Shown here one piece after another: positions 9,828 through 19,620 of a stretch of 64,000 nucleotides of DNA. Where the stretch lies: NCBI GenBank assembly GCA_964035575.1, contig OZ037896.1, forward strand, positions 62,001 to 126,000, read 5' to 3'. How positions within the stretch are numbered: the first letter of the stretch is position 1; each line of letters starts with the position of its first letter. This stretch comes from Rhynchopus sp. YZ270_cl-10. Lineage: Eukaryota; Euglenozoa; Diplonemea; Diplonemida; Diplonemidae. Under the pieces are notes generated by a model. The model searched no databases and was not told where the DNA came from. It worked only from the letters and a program-made list of their open reading frames with translations. Made by a program: the position numbers and the translations under genes.

Positions 9828-9855
9828 CTCGACTCGGGCCCGACTACCATCTATG
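9828..9855. repeat. Right arm of the inverted repeat flanking the ankyrin gene
   Basis: CTCGACTCGGGCCCGACTAC followed by CATC is the reverse complement, with few mismatches, of the segment at about 6650-6676. Confidence 0.5.
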
Positions 9856-9859
9856 ACTA

Positions 9860-11119
9860 TTACTTAGACAATAACTTTACTCTGTGATGTACCTGAAAAG
9901 ATACATACAAAATGTTCACTTTCCCCCCCTCCCTCCTCCTCCACCCCCACCCCACGCTCAATATAACGACCTCTGGCGTTGTGAGGGTGTGTTCAGGGGT
10001 GATTTCCCGAATAAACTTTGCCGTTGTGGCGGCTGTGGGGCTTGCCCTTGCACGAGGGAGGAGACCATTGCCGTGGAAGCGTACGCCTGCTGTGGAGGGG
10101 CGGAGGCGTCTGCTCGCAGTGGCGCTGCCTGCACGCTGCTGCTGGCGCTTTGCGGGGACGGAGGGGCGTTCCTTTTCCTCCTCCTCCTCCTTCTTCTTGA
10201 CCCAGCGCTGTATCCGGTCGCAGATAGTTCCGTACGTTGTTTCGCTGTCGCAAAGTGCAGGGTCCTCACGCGGCGTCAACGGAGGCTTGGATGCTGGCGA
10301 CGCTGCGCTCGGTGCAGCTTCACGCACGGCAGTTGCTGCAGCTGCTCGTGTAGACGCAGACCCCGCCTCCCAATCGCTTGCCATCTGCTGTAGTTTTTTA
10401 CGGTGTTTCTTCCTTGTGTTTGGCGCACCCTTGCCCGCAGATTGCGCCAAAATCCCATCATTTGTATCCCAAAGACGCTCGCGAACCAGTTGGTACTCAC
10501 GTTCCACCTCGCGGAGTCGTTCCAGCTCAGAGACCTGCGCCTGGACGGCACGCGCCTGAAGCTCATGGCTGCTCATCTCCTGCTTCATTTGGAGGGTCGC
10601 AGCCTCTGCCGCGAGGGTCCGTTCTGAGTCCTTTTTGAGCTGCGAGAAGTTGAGGATCGTGCGCAGTCGGCTGCACTCTGCTTCCTTTGCCTTAAACTCT
10701 CTTGCGCGCAGTGCCCACTCGCCCAAGGAGACCTCGCACGCTGCAAGCTTCTCCTGCAGCGCAACGCACGACGCGCATTCTTCTGGCACCACTGCGTCCG
10801 TCTGCGTCCCGCATGCAGCCCCACCCGCACAGCTGGCAGGCAGGAACACCGGCGTGAACTCCGTCACCACACAAGACACCACCGACGACAGCTTTTCCCT
10901 CGTCAAACGAGCCACCTCCGCCTCGGCTGCATGGAGACGTGCTGCCAGGTCTGCTGCTGTCTGGCTCGCTAAGGGCTGCACATCCATCAAGGAGACCTGC
11001 AGGCCGAAAGGCAGGGGCGACGGGAGTGCTGCTGCACCCTTCTCCCTGCGCGAAAACACACGGTCCATCTGCGAGGACGGCATGGCCAGGGGGAGGTGCA
11101 CCTCGCCTTCGCAGGACAT
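9860..11119 (-). CDS. Coiled-coil protein with a TQT (dynein light chain-type) motif
   Basis: 419 residues from ATG 11119; a later in-frame Met (residue 45, MDVQPLASQ) is an alternative start, but the AG at 11131-11130 after TGCTCCTGTCGTAT favours the first. Residues about 50-75 and 115-215 are heptad-rich (AARLHAAEAEVARLTREK; SELERLREVEREYQLVRERL). Between them is CGTQTDAVV, matching the TQT core recognised by LC8/DYNLL light chains. The second half is basic and low complexity with an acidic/lysine run (KKKEEEEEKER) and is probably disordered. I recognise no family; the pattern suits a cytoskeletal or flagellar structural protein. Its 3' neighbour order places it just downstream of another coiled-coil gene on the same strand. 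Confidence 0.7.
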   Translation of the reverse strand: MSCEGEVHLPLAMPSSQMDRVFSRREKGAAALPSPLPFGLQVSLMDVQPLASQTAADLAARLHAAEAEVARLTREKLSSVVSCVVTEFTPVFLPASCAGGAACGTQTDAVVPEECASCVALQEKLAACEVSLGEWALRAREFKAKEAECSRLRTILNFSQLKKDSERTLAAEAATLQMKQEMSSHELQARAVQAQVSELERLREVEREYQLVRERLWDTNDGILAQSAGKGAPNTRKKHRKKLQQMASDWEAGSASTRAAAATAVREAAPSAASPASKPPLTPREDPALCDSETTYGTICDRIQRWVKKKEEEEEKERPSVPAKRQQQRAGSATASRRLRPSTAGVRFHGNGLLPRARASPTAATTAKFIREITPEHTLTTPEVVILSVGWGWRRREGGKVNILYVSFQVHHRVKLLSK

Positions 11120-11841
11120 CAGAGTGCTCCTATACGACAGGAGCAGGGAACGTATTGGTTAATCAGTGCTTTTTTGGGGTGATTCCTTCGGGATATGCCC
11201 TTCCCTTCTGGGTTGTGTTGTATTGTATTGTGTGCCCTGTACTGGGCGGATAAAGGTAAGAGGAAGGGTAACGACAGAAGGGTCGAGAATGATGTAGCCA
11301 GCGCCCGACGTTACACCCTGAAGGTGTGTGGTACGAAGGGTGAGAACCCGAGAAAGGGACGCACAGCCTCTCTGCTGACTCGAACTGCACCTCTTCTACT
11401 CAAAGCTGGCGATTGGACAACCTTGTAGGTTAAAAAAAGATCCCGTCAGGGGAATGGACGAAAGCAGGTCACGCATCAGATGATAACAGTTGGCGTAAAT
11501 GGTTCCGTTTTGAAACCGATCCAAAGAAAGGGGAGTCGTGAAAAATGTAAGTTTTCTTTTCTTTCTTTTTGCGATATATGAAACAGGCGGCCACAACAGC
11601 GAAGATTTGAAGAGAGGATTCATACGCGCAGAAATATTTTGCAAAGAAACCCCTTTTGTTTGATTGAATTGCGCGCTTGAACTCCTCAAAAAACCTCTTG
11701 TAAAAGAGTTTTTGGACAAAATGGCAAAAGTGATGGCGCACAACGATTTTGTGCGAAAAAAAAACGGAAAAGAAACATATAAAAGAGAGAGAAAGTAAGA
11801 TGACCCACCCAAGGCTCACCTAAAAAGATACGTGAATTGAA
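11120..11841. other. Spacer with no supported gene
   Basis: About 720 bp. A 116-codon minus-strand frame (11469-11819) is rich in Phe, Lys and Cys as expected for translated A/T-rich DNA and has no domain or supporting context. I see no RNA gene. Confidence 0.45.
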
Positions 11842-14107
11842 TCACGAAATCAGGCTGGGTAGCTTTTTCGTCTTTCCACGGAGTCTGGTGGGGCGCTGGA
11901 CGGTGCTGTCCTTGCTTACGGTTCTGTTGTTCATGAGTGCCTGCTGGAGGGTGGCGTAGTAAGACCCGCCTGGTGTTGTGATGTCGCGTCTGCTGTGCAG
12001 CTTATTGATGTGTGCGATGTTGGGGTCCTCGGGGTGCTCTGCTGGTTGTGGGTGGGAAGATTGCTGCTGTTGCTGTGGCTGTTGCAGTTGCTGCTGGTGG
12101 ATTTGTTGCTGTTGTGGTTGCTGATGTTGCTGCTGCTGGTGGTGCTGCTGGCCCACCGTCGCCATGTTGTGCACCCCTTCAATAGGCAGCTTCGGCTGCA
12201 CAGTGTGGCACATCGCCGGAAGGTGCCCCTTCGCCTGCATCGGTGCTTGTACAGGTACCTTCACCTCGTTGGCACCCGTGTCGCTCACAAGGTTGCTCCT
12301 CATAGTCTGAAACTGTGGATCCGGTTCAGGTGCACGTCTGCAGTGGCTGCATGTGCATGTGCACGTGCACGGCTCGGGTGCAGTCTTCTCCTCAACATCT
12401 GCACCAGACGCGTTCCCGATCAAGGACAGGACGCGCATCAGCTCGCGTCGGCGTTCGTCGCAGATTGCGAGCCTGCGGTTGTCCCACTTCTGCCGCATGA
12501 GCTCAACCATCTGCTCCATGCGTGCGATCACGTCCATGCCTTTGCCTGGAGGGTGTGGGTATGGGGATGGGAGGAGAGGAGAGGAGAGGGAGAGGGGAGG
12601 CACACCTTTCGGCGCCTGTGCCTTCGCAACGGCGCGCATTTTCTTCACAATTTTGTTGACAGTCTGCAGCACCTCGTCCTCCTCCTGCAGGCGCTCCTCC
12701 TTCTTGAGTGCCTTTGTGATCTGCGTGGTGGTTGCGTAGTTTGTAACAATCACCACAAAAAGTTGGTAAATGATGCTAACCATCTGAGCAGGTCTTACCA
12801 TAAAGACTGATGTGTTTATGTTTTGTGTTCCTCTTGAACAAATCTCTACATATTCCGAGTTGGGCCCGCAGTAGGCAGGTTGTAAAAAAACCCCCCCGAT
12901 AGTAACGAAGTCACATTACCTTTTCCGCATTCTCATCGTCCGCGTTGCTTGCGAGGGCCTTCTTCACTTTGCTTTTTGCGTCGTTGACTTCCTCGACTGC
13001 TGCTGTGATCACTGGCGCCTCGTCTGGCTGCAGGTCCGCCTGCTGTGCGAAGTGCGCCACCACAGGACGTGCTGCCGCTGCAGGAGGAGGTGGAGGAGGA
13101 GGCTCGGTGTACGCCACAGACAGCACCGCCGCCTGCCGCCCCACGAGATTCACAATCTCGCGCGCAGCCTCAACCTCGACACGCTCTGGAGGTCTGCCCT
13201 CGGACTCCGCCAGGCGCTTTGCCGTCTCTGCCTCACGCTGCTTCAACGTGTTTATGGTTGCAAGAAGGTTCATCCCATCGCTTTTCAACGCGGTCAGCTT
13301 TTTCTCTGCCTCCTTCTTCTGCGTCTCGGCCTCCTGCTCCTGCGCGAAGAGACGCGTCTGGAGCTCTTCTGCTCGCTGGCGGAGGCGGGTCATTTCTTTT
13401 GCTGATTCGCCTTGTTCACCGGCGCTGTTTTGCATCTGTGTCTCGAGCGACGCTGCGTGGTCTTGAAGCTCTGCAATGGTCTGGTCCCTGGCCTGCAAGG
13501 TTTCCTCCATAGTGGCAAGCTTGCGCTGGAGGAACTGCATCTGGATCTGATCCTTCACCTTTTGGTCCTTCAGCTTCTGTTCCTTCAGGCGGTCGAGCTC
13601 AGCCGAGGAGGCGTTCGGAAGGCCTCCCTCGGGCACCTCCATTGTCGCCTTTAGCAACGTCTGCACGGCGACCTCGTATTCAGCAACCAAGACTGCGTTC
13701 TTCTCTTCCTGGTCTTTTAGTCGTTCATCGCGAAGCTGGATCTGTGCTGTCGCACTGTCTAAACGTTCCTGCAGTAGCTTCGCACGCGCCATGTTCTCTG
13801 CGACCAGCGCCTTGAGCCACTTCTCCTTCATCCCCCCCACCACAGATGCCGCCAGCATGCGTGACCTGCCGTTGGTCAGCGGATCCTTCTTCTCTTCTGG
13901 GTCGGCGGTGGTGGTGGTGGTGGTGGTGTCCTCAGTATCATTGCCCTGGTTCTCTTTCTCGAAGGCGCGCAGCAGGATGCCCTGCTTCGGAGGTGCGGCA
14001 GGCGTAGAGGAGCTTGCCTGTGCAGGTGGTGTGTTGGGGTTGGGTGGGTCTGGAGGGTCGCCTGAGGCAGGGTTCTCGTGGGAGACATCTTCGGTGTTGC
14101 CGTCCAT
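11842..14107 (-). CDS. Three-exon coiled-coil protein with poly-Gln tract
   Basis: Predicted exons 14107-12920, 12720-12606 and 12545-11842 give 668 residues. The first intron (199 nt) has donor GAAAAG/GTAATG and acceptor CACGCAG/ATC; the second (60 nt) is GTGTGCC...CCTCCAG and is a multiple of three without a stop. Both joins keep the frame. Start M at 14107 (MDGNTEDVSHENP) follows CACCACACCAG. Residues about 100-330 form a long coiled coil (LQERLDSATAQIQLRDERLK; MTRLRQRAEELQTRLFAQEQ), then a Pro-rich stretch, a second helical block around exon 2 (EERLQEEDEVLQTVNKIVKK), a Cys-Thr run (EPCTCTCTCSHC) and a Gln/His-rich tract near residues 550-590. Likely a structural or adaptor protein; no family recognised. 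It could be two genes if the first intron is not used. Confidence 0.66.
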
Positions 14108-14683
14108 TTCTGGTGTGGTGTGGTGGTGGTAGTCGTGTGCCAAACAAAAGATGGGAGGTTGGTGTTTTCTTGTTTTTATTATTGTTGTAAGTAAAAAGGG
14201 GAGGTGGTCCACAAGAGGGCACGTCCACTCAGTTTTAGTATCGTAGTGGCAGCTGAAAAGGGAGCAATAGGCGTTTGCACACAATGCACAAAAGAAAGAA
14301 CCAGGATGTGCATTTTTTTCGGCTCTGCATTAGCTCCCGTTGCAAAAGGAAACGTATGGTCAGGCACCCTGGAACACTTCACAGCAAAGTATTACTCTAT
14401 TGTGGCTCTCAGAGTGGAACAGAGGGGAAAAAAGTTGACTTGAAATACAACAGCCCGCTCGTGAACAGTGTACTTGGGTTACATGACCGGGAAGAGAGGT
14501 GGACCCAACAATGCAGTCCTACATCCATTTCGTGGTTTACATCTGATACACCCACCCGTGCACTCCCACACAACTATGTCGGGCCTGTTAGCTCTCTCTT
14601 TCTCGGCCATCCCATCACCAGACACCACTGAACGTACTCAGGTACCACCGCCACCACACCAACGCACGCTGTTGTCCATCTAC
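14108..14683. other. Spacer with a duplicated exon-start sequence
   Basis: No gene supported. Positions 14519-14546 are an exact 28-bp copy of 19787-19814, which spans the acceptor AG and first codons of the last exon of the coiled-coil gene at 19621-22424. Orientation is the same. Confidence 0.5.
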
Positions 14684-16120
14684 CTAGCACAACGGCTCCT
14701 CAACCCGCACCCCAGAGATAAACCCGTCCACCGCCTGACGCGCAAGAGGCAGCGAGTTGGGCGGCCACGTCGTCATCCGTTCCTCCGCGGTCTTGTAGCC
14801 AAACATCTCGCACAGTTGGTGCGCAGGGTTGTACGTGAAGGCGATGCAGGAGTCCTTCGTGGCGTCTCTTTTGAGCTCGCCGCAGAGCTGGCAGCAGCTG
14901 ACCTCATTCTTGCAGAAGCGCGCAAATGCGGGGGCAGAGTCCAGCTCGCGTGTTGTGTATCGGAAGCCGCGTTCAAAGAAGCAACGCGAGTCTGCGACAA
15001 AGGAGACATCCGGCGACACTGCAAGACGGGTGTCGCTGGTCAACTCAAGCGCAGCGCTTTCCTTTGCCACACGGCCACGCAGGGTGCGGACGTACTTCAG
15101 CACCCCAGGACTCAAGACCCAGTTCAGGTCGCGCTTCTCCATGCCCGGCGACGCGTCTTGATCTTCGTTAAGACCGTTCCGCATCCGCCTCTTGGCACGC
15201 CACCGCCTGGCCTCTTCGCTCTTCGGTGCGTAGTGGTGCAGGGCCAACCCCGCAGAACAGCACTGCCCAGAAAACTGCAGCTCCTTCCGCACCCGCTGAT
15301 GCCCCCACCACTGCAGGCAGGACGCAACACTGTCAGGGTCCGTTTCACAACTGTCCCTCGCAAGCTGCAGACGACCGGGAAGGTGATTACTACAGTGTGC
15401 CGCCTGCTGCAGACAGGACTTTGTGTTTGCGATGTACTTCGTATGGCGGCACTCCTTGCAGTTCCCCGCAAAGGCGTTGCAGCCCGGCCCCCAGACGTCA
15501 CTGTACGCAGAACAGTCGCCTCCACTGGTCAAAAAGTTTTCCGTGAGCATGCCGTGTGGGTGCAGGCTGAATCCTCCGCCTCCAAACATCTCCCAATAGA
15601 GAACAACATGCGACGCACGCCCAGAGCAGTGGCTGGACACATAGTCCTTGGTGCTGCAGCCCTGGCGTGGGTAGAGGTATTCGTCTGAGTCCATGATGAC
15701 CATCCAGTCGAGGTGCGGTGCTGCGTGGTCGTAGCACATTGCGACGTATGCCGAGTCGCGTGCGTTCTTGTTTGCGCAGCGTGGGTCGCCGTTGGGGACA
15801 GTGCCCGGTATGATGGTGACCACACCGAGTCTGCTGTAGTGCTGCAAAATGCGTAGTGTCGCGTCGCTGCTGCCATCGTCTATGATGAACATCTGGTCCA
15901 CACCGGTCAGGCGGTGGAACTCCACCCACTCCACCAGCCAGCGTGCGTCGTCCTTCACAGACGAGCAGATGCCTAGTGTGTATGACGTATCCTTGTTGCG
16001 TGTGCTATGGGGTCGAGTGCGCGCGCCACGTTCATTAAGCTGTGCCGCCTGGTACACAATAAGCGACACACACACCGCAACAACGCATGCGGTTACGGTC
16101 AGCCAAGACGAAACCCGCAT
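14684..16120 (-). CDS. GT92-like (DUF23) glycosyltransferase with PAN/apple-like C-terminal domain
   Basis: 478 residues from ATG 16120 (MRVSSWLTVTACVVAVCVS, signal anchor); the frame is open further upstream but that part is Lys/Asn-rich leader, and an acceptor-like CTCTCTCCCAAAG precedes the chosen start. Residues about 45-300 show the GT92/DUF23 layout: KDDARWLVEWVEFHRLTGV, then FIIDDGSSDAT (nucleotide-sugar binding) and VIMDSDEYLYP, the metal-binding DxD-like motif. A Cys-rich middle follows. Residues about 385-450 (CFFERGFRY...CCQLCGELK...CIAFTYN...CEMFGY) have the cysteine spacing of a PAN/apple module, which binds carbohydrate or protein. Probably a lumenal galactosyltransferase-type enzyme with an attached binding domain; substrate not deducible. 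Confidence 0.8.
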   Translation of the reverse strand: MRVSSWLTVTACVVAVCVSLIVYQAAQLNERGARTRPHSTRNKDTSYTLGICSSVKDDARWLVEWVEFHRLTGVDQMFIIDDGSSDATLRILQHYSRLGVVTIIPGTVPNGDPRCANKNARDSAYVAMCYDHAAPHLDWMVIMDSDEYLYPRQGCSTKDYVSSHCSGRASHVVLYWEMFGGGGFSLHPHGMLTENFLTSGGDCSAYSDVWGPGCNAFAGNCKECRHTKYIANTKSCLQQAAHCSNHLPGRLQLARDSCETDPDSVASCLQWWGHQRVRKELQFSGQCCSAGLALHHYAPKSEEARRWRAKRRMRNGLNEDQDASPGMEKRDLNWVLSPGVLKYVRTLRGRVAKESAALELTSDTRLAVSPDVSFVADSRCFFERGFRYTTRELDSAPAFARFCKNEVSCCQLCGELKRDATKDSCIAFTYNPAHQLCEMFGYKTAEERMTTWPPNSLPLARQAVDGFISGVRVEEPLC

Positions 16121-16739
16121 TATCTCTTTTGTTGAATTTTGTTTTTTTTGTTTTTTTGTTTTTGTTTTACATTTTCCTTTGGGAGAGAGAATGTGTGGTG
16201 GGGAAATAATAAGAGGGAAAATAAGGGGGAAAATGGTAGTTGCTGACGACACCTCCTACTCACCGTACGATGACAGCCATCCAGACTCTCAGCAATGACT
16301 GCCCTGCAACAACCCACAACAGAATGTGAAACAGTAGGATCGGGTAGGTAAGTAAAGTTGTTTCGTTGATCGCACAATCCTCCTGTTTTGAGGAAATGAT
16401 TTGGCGACCGTACCCGGTAAATACTATTTCTCCTTCAAAGCAAGCTTCGTGAGAATATAAAAAAAAAATGTGTCCTTTTTTGAACCTCAGGGGGGGAGTA
16501 ACGTTGCTTTTGGTTTCGCTGAACTGAACCGGATTTTTTTCCCACCCCGGCAGAGAGCGGAATATGCTTGAGACTGTATCCTTATGTGCTTGTTTTGGTT
16601 TCAATAAACCACCTCTTTTTGTGCGACTTTAATATTTTTCTCTCTTTTACACCTACCCCTGAAGTAAGTACCATAGTTTTTTTTTGTTTGTTCGGAGTAT
16701 TTTTCAAAAAAAAAAAAACTGTTTTTTTTTGGTTTTATT
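16121..16739. other. A/T-rich intergenic DNA
   Basis: No gene supported. Long T and A runs. The last eight bases (16732-16739, GTTTTATT) are the left copy of the target duplication of the adjoining transposon-like element. Confidence 0.5.
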
Positions 16740-17463
16740 CAGTGTTTCCCAGCATCTCACCTAACTCTGAAAATAGGTGAGATTTTGCGGTTTTGCGGGT
16801 TTTTGTATAGGTGTGGCGAGCCCGGGCGCGCTTCGCGCGCCCGGGTCCCCACCTTAGCTCAAGTTGGGGGCCTCCGGCGGAATGTGAGAATTTCTCGGAG
16901 TTCGGCACTTCATTGATATTTGCACCAGTACATTTACAAAATAAACGGCAGTCATGGCAGGCATGACACCCAAGCGAAGCCACGGTACGCATCATTTCTA
17001 AAAATTGTTGACATAAATGTCACTGTCGTTGGAAGATTGGGGGGTCAGCTTGTTTTTGTGCCCAAAATTTCTCAGCACTGCTGACCAGGGACATTGGGAA
17101 CATAGGGATTTTTGCGGAGCAAAAAAAAAATCAAACAAATGGCGCCGCAGGCGAAAAAAAATTAGGGTACAGTGTAAAAATCTATCTTTTTTACAGCACA
17201 TAGTCACACACCTATTATGGTCCTAACCCTTTTTTGCGGAGCAAAAAAGGGAAAATGGCGCCGCAGGCAAAAAAAAATTGAGGTACAGCCTGGATGGTGC
17301 GGTCAGCAACCCAGTTCCCCATGGTACTCCCGTGGTTCAACCATGATTTTTTTTTTTTTTTTTTTTTTCCTGCAGGTGAGATTTCTCACCTCACTTTTTT
17401 TTTTTTTTTTTTTTTTTTTTTTGTGAGATTTCTCACCCCAAAATCTCACCGTGGGAAACACTG
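16740..17463. mobile_element. Non-autonomous hAT-type element with 8-bp target duplication
   Basis: 724 bp. The ends are inverted: CAGTGTTTCCCA at the left and TGGGAAACACTG at the right, the hAT-type terminal consensus. The element is flanked by perfect 8-bp direct repeats GTTTTATT (16732-16739 and 17464-17471). Inside the ends, ATCTCACC/GGTGAGAT motifs recur on both sides. The interior has no transposase. It holds an 11-bp-stem hairpin (CCCGGGCGCGC TTC loop, near 16829), two related modules reading GCGGAGCAAAAAA...GGCGCCGCAGGC (about 17114-17147 and 17236-17268), and two long T runs near the right end. The matching target copies suggest a fairly recent insertion. Confidence 0.85.
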
Positions 17464-17892
17464 GTTTTATTGAATCATTGTAAAACAAATGGACTCCCTT
17501 TCTTTTTTTTTCCCATTTCTGAAATTCTCTTCCCCATTTTTCACTTTTATTTTGTTTCCCTCTCTTTTTACTCTCCATTCTCTTTACCTCTGGCCACAAG
17601 CGCACCCCCGATTTTGCTGAAACAGCAAAAGGTAGACGCGGGGGTGTATACCCTCTTGTAGTTTGATACCTTTTAAAAAAATACTCCTTTTGTTTCTCAT
17701 GTTGAGGTTATGGTTAAAATATAAAAAAAAAAAAAACTGAGATCTAGCAGAAGGTGTGTGACATGACAGCAGGGTTTAGGGGGGGCTGCTGCCACATCCA
17801 TGACCACATCCTTTAATTCTTCTTTTTTTTTTCTTCAACTTTCGTTTTCTGGGGGTGTGGGGGGTGGGGAAGGGAGGAACAAGAAAACAAGA
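17464..17892. other. Spacer 3' of the ankyrin-TPR gene
   Basis: About 430 bp of T- and A-rich DNA with the right target-duplication copy (17464-17471) and the 3' UTR region of the ankyrin-TPR gene; no gene seen. Confidence 0.4.
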
Positions 17893-19077
17893 TCACTTCT
17901 TCTTCTTCTTGTCCTTTGCTGCCTGCGAGCCGGCGCCACCCTTCTCCTTCTCAATCGAGGCGCGTGCCTCGAGGAGCTCTTTGTTCTTTGCGTCCTTCTT
18001 AAGACCCGCGCCGAAGACCTGAATGAAAGTGTGATGTGGTTACGTTACGTTACGTTACGTTACGTTACGTTACGTTACGTTACGTTACGTTACGTTACGT
18101 TACGTTACGTTACGTTACGTTACGTTACGTTACGTTACGTTACGTTACGTTACGTTACGTTACGTTACGTTACGTTACGTTACGTTACGTTACGTTACGT
18201 TACGTTACGTTACGTTACGTTACGTTACGTTACGTTACGTTACGTTACGTTACGTTACGTTACGTTACGTTACGTTACGTTACGTTACGCTACGCTTGAA
18301 ATATTTGACACAAAAAACCGCTTTTTTGCATACCTTAAGTGCCTCCTCCTTCAGCCCAAGCTGTGCAAGCGACGACCCCTTCCTGAAGTAGCCACGTGGC
18401 CACGACGCGTCCATCGCGACACACCTAGCCCCGTCCGCAAGCGCCTGCTCGAACTTCATTCCGTTGAAGTTTGCCGCAGAACGGTTCGAGAAGAACTTGA
18501 AGTTCTCCGCCCCGTGTGAGATGGCGACGGTGTAGAACTTCACGGCCTTCACGTTCTCCTTCTTCTCGAAGGCTTTGTTGCCCTCAAGCTTGAAGCGCTC
18601 TGCGAGCGCTTTACGCTTGTCACCTGCGGGCGCGACCTTGGCAATCTCGCGGATGAGCTGCTTGCTGTTTGCGGGGGCCTTCTTCGAGGCGGGTGTGCCG
18701 TCCTTGTCTGAGACGTCCTTTGCGCCGAAGAGGACAAGCGCCTTCACGAGGTCGGTGTGGTCCTGCGCAGCTGCGTGGTGCAGTGCTGTGGTGCCGTCAG
18801 GCCCAGCCAGGTCTGCTCCTGCACCACGCTCGAACAGCGCCACAGCAGTCGCCACGTGGCCGTTCTTCGCCGCCAGCACTGCTGCCGGCCACCCATCTGC
18901 GTTCTTTGCGTCGACGCCGACACCACCAACATCCACAATCAGCGAGCACGCCTCGGTCAGTCCACGCTCCGCACACCTGCAGAGGTCCTCCTCTGTTGCC
19001 TTCACCTCACCAGCGAACAGTGCCTGCACACCATCATTGAACTGACCCGCACCCTGGAATATCTCTGAGATTGACAT
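17893..19077 (-). CDS. Ankyrin-TPR protein, two exons
   Basis: Exons 19077-18334 (248 codons) and 18018-17893 (41 codons plus stop) give 289 residues; both joins are phase 0 (CTTAAG/GTATGC and TTCATTCAG/GTCTTC). Residues about 20-130 contain three ankyrin-like repeats (GWPAAVLAAKNGHVATAVAL; GTTALHHAAAQDHTDLVKAL). Residues about 155-250 form a TPR block of STI1/Hop type (FKLEGNKAFEKKENVKAVKF; YFRKGSSLAQLGLKEEALKV). The tail ends in a poly-Lys run. TPR units of this kind dock Hsp70/Hsp90 C-termini, so a co-chaperone or assembly factor is plausible. The 315-nt intron is mostly a pentanucleotide array. A very clear acceptor (CTTTACCTCCTTTTTAG) ends at 19091, 14 nt before the ATG. Confidence 0.85.
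18039..18293. repeat. (TTACG)n pentanucleotide array inside an intron
   Basis: About 50 essentially perfect copies of TTACG on the plus strand (CGTAA on the transcribed strand), lying wholly between the donor at 18333 and the acceptor at 18019 of the ankyrin-TPR gene. It also opens a long artificial plus-strand frame of YVTLR repeats, which is not a gene. Confidence 0.95.
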
Positions 19078-19090
19078 ATTCGTTTAAACC

Positions 19091-19092
19091 CT
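19091..19092 (-). promoter_or_regulatory. Candidate (trans-)splice acceptor AG before the ankyrin-TPR gene
   Basis: CTTTACCTCCTTTTTAG on the minus strand, a long pyrimidine tract directly followed by AG, 14 nt before the ATG. No upstream coding exon is visible within the adjoining 500 bp. Confidence 0.45.
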
Positions 19093-19620
19093 AAAAAGGA
19101 GGTAAAGACAAGAGGCAGGGAGAGATGAAGGATTGGAGGGTCAACAAAGGGGTGTGTACGGTGGTAAAAAAAAAGGTGGAAAAATCGTTTTTTTTTAGCG
19201 TTTTTAGCGTTTCTATCTATCAAAATAAAACAACGGTTATTTTTTGCAAAGTGGAGCACAAAGGGGGGAAACCGTATCCATTCAGGGGTTTCTGTCAGCG
19301 ATTATTTTTTTTTGTCGCAAACCCAGTAGGCATTTTCTATGTCGTTGCAGATAATTTTGAATTTATTTGGTTGTGCTGTTCGCTCGCTCCCTCTACCCGT
19401 CCCGCCCTGGTGTGTGCGGTGTGGTGGGTGTGGAGGAGGAGTTCGTGCGCTTCATCGCATCTATGTCGCCAATGATTGAGTCGAAGGAGCGTCTTGGCTG
19501 TGCTGTGCGTTGTGTTGTGCCTGTCGTGTCTGACTTGCGTGCCATCCGCGCCTGCTGCAGAGACGTGCGTCGTGAAGCACTGTTGTGAAGGGGTTACGGG
19601 GTTAAGGGGGTTGGGGGACA
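19093..19620. other. Spacer, no supported gene
   Basis: About 530 bp. A 73-codon plus-strand frame (19367-19588) has higher G+C than its surroundings but no recognisable domain, and every host gene is on the other strand. I leave it unannotated. Confidence 0.4.

Larger units (their letters stand above)
9516..9859. other. Short spacer with inverted-repeat arm
   Basis: 344 bp without a gene. It includes the candidate leader-acceptor AG of the ankyrin gene (9532-9531), a TAAAATAAAATAAAATAAAA run near 9788-9812, and the right inverted-repeat arm (about 9828-9855). Confidence 0.5.

Noticed and set aside
11469-11819. 116-codon minus-strand frame
   Set aside because: Composition of translated A/T-rich spacer, no domain, no splice context.
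14468-15688. 406-codon plus-strand frame opposite the GT92-like gene
   Set aside because: The minus strand carries the DxD-type motif and signal anchor; the plus frame is Arg/Pro/His-rich shadow.
18039-18293. Interstitial telomere
   Set aside because: TTACG is not a known telomere unit, and the array sits within an intron of an intact gene.
18036-18299. Plus-strand YVTLR repeat protein
   Set aside because: A pentamer array read in any frame gives a five-residue repeat without stops; it lies inside an intron.
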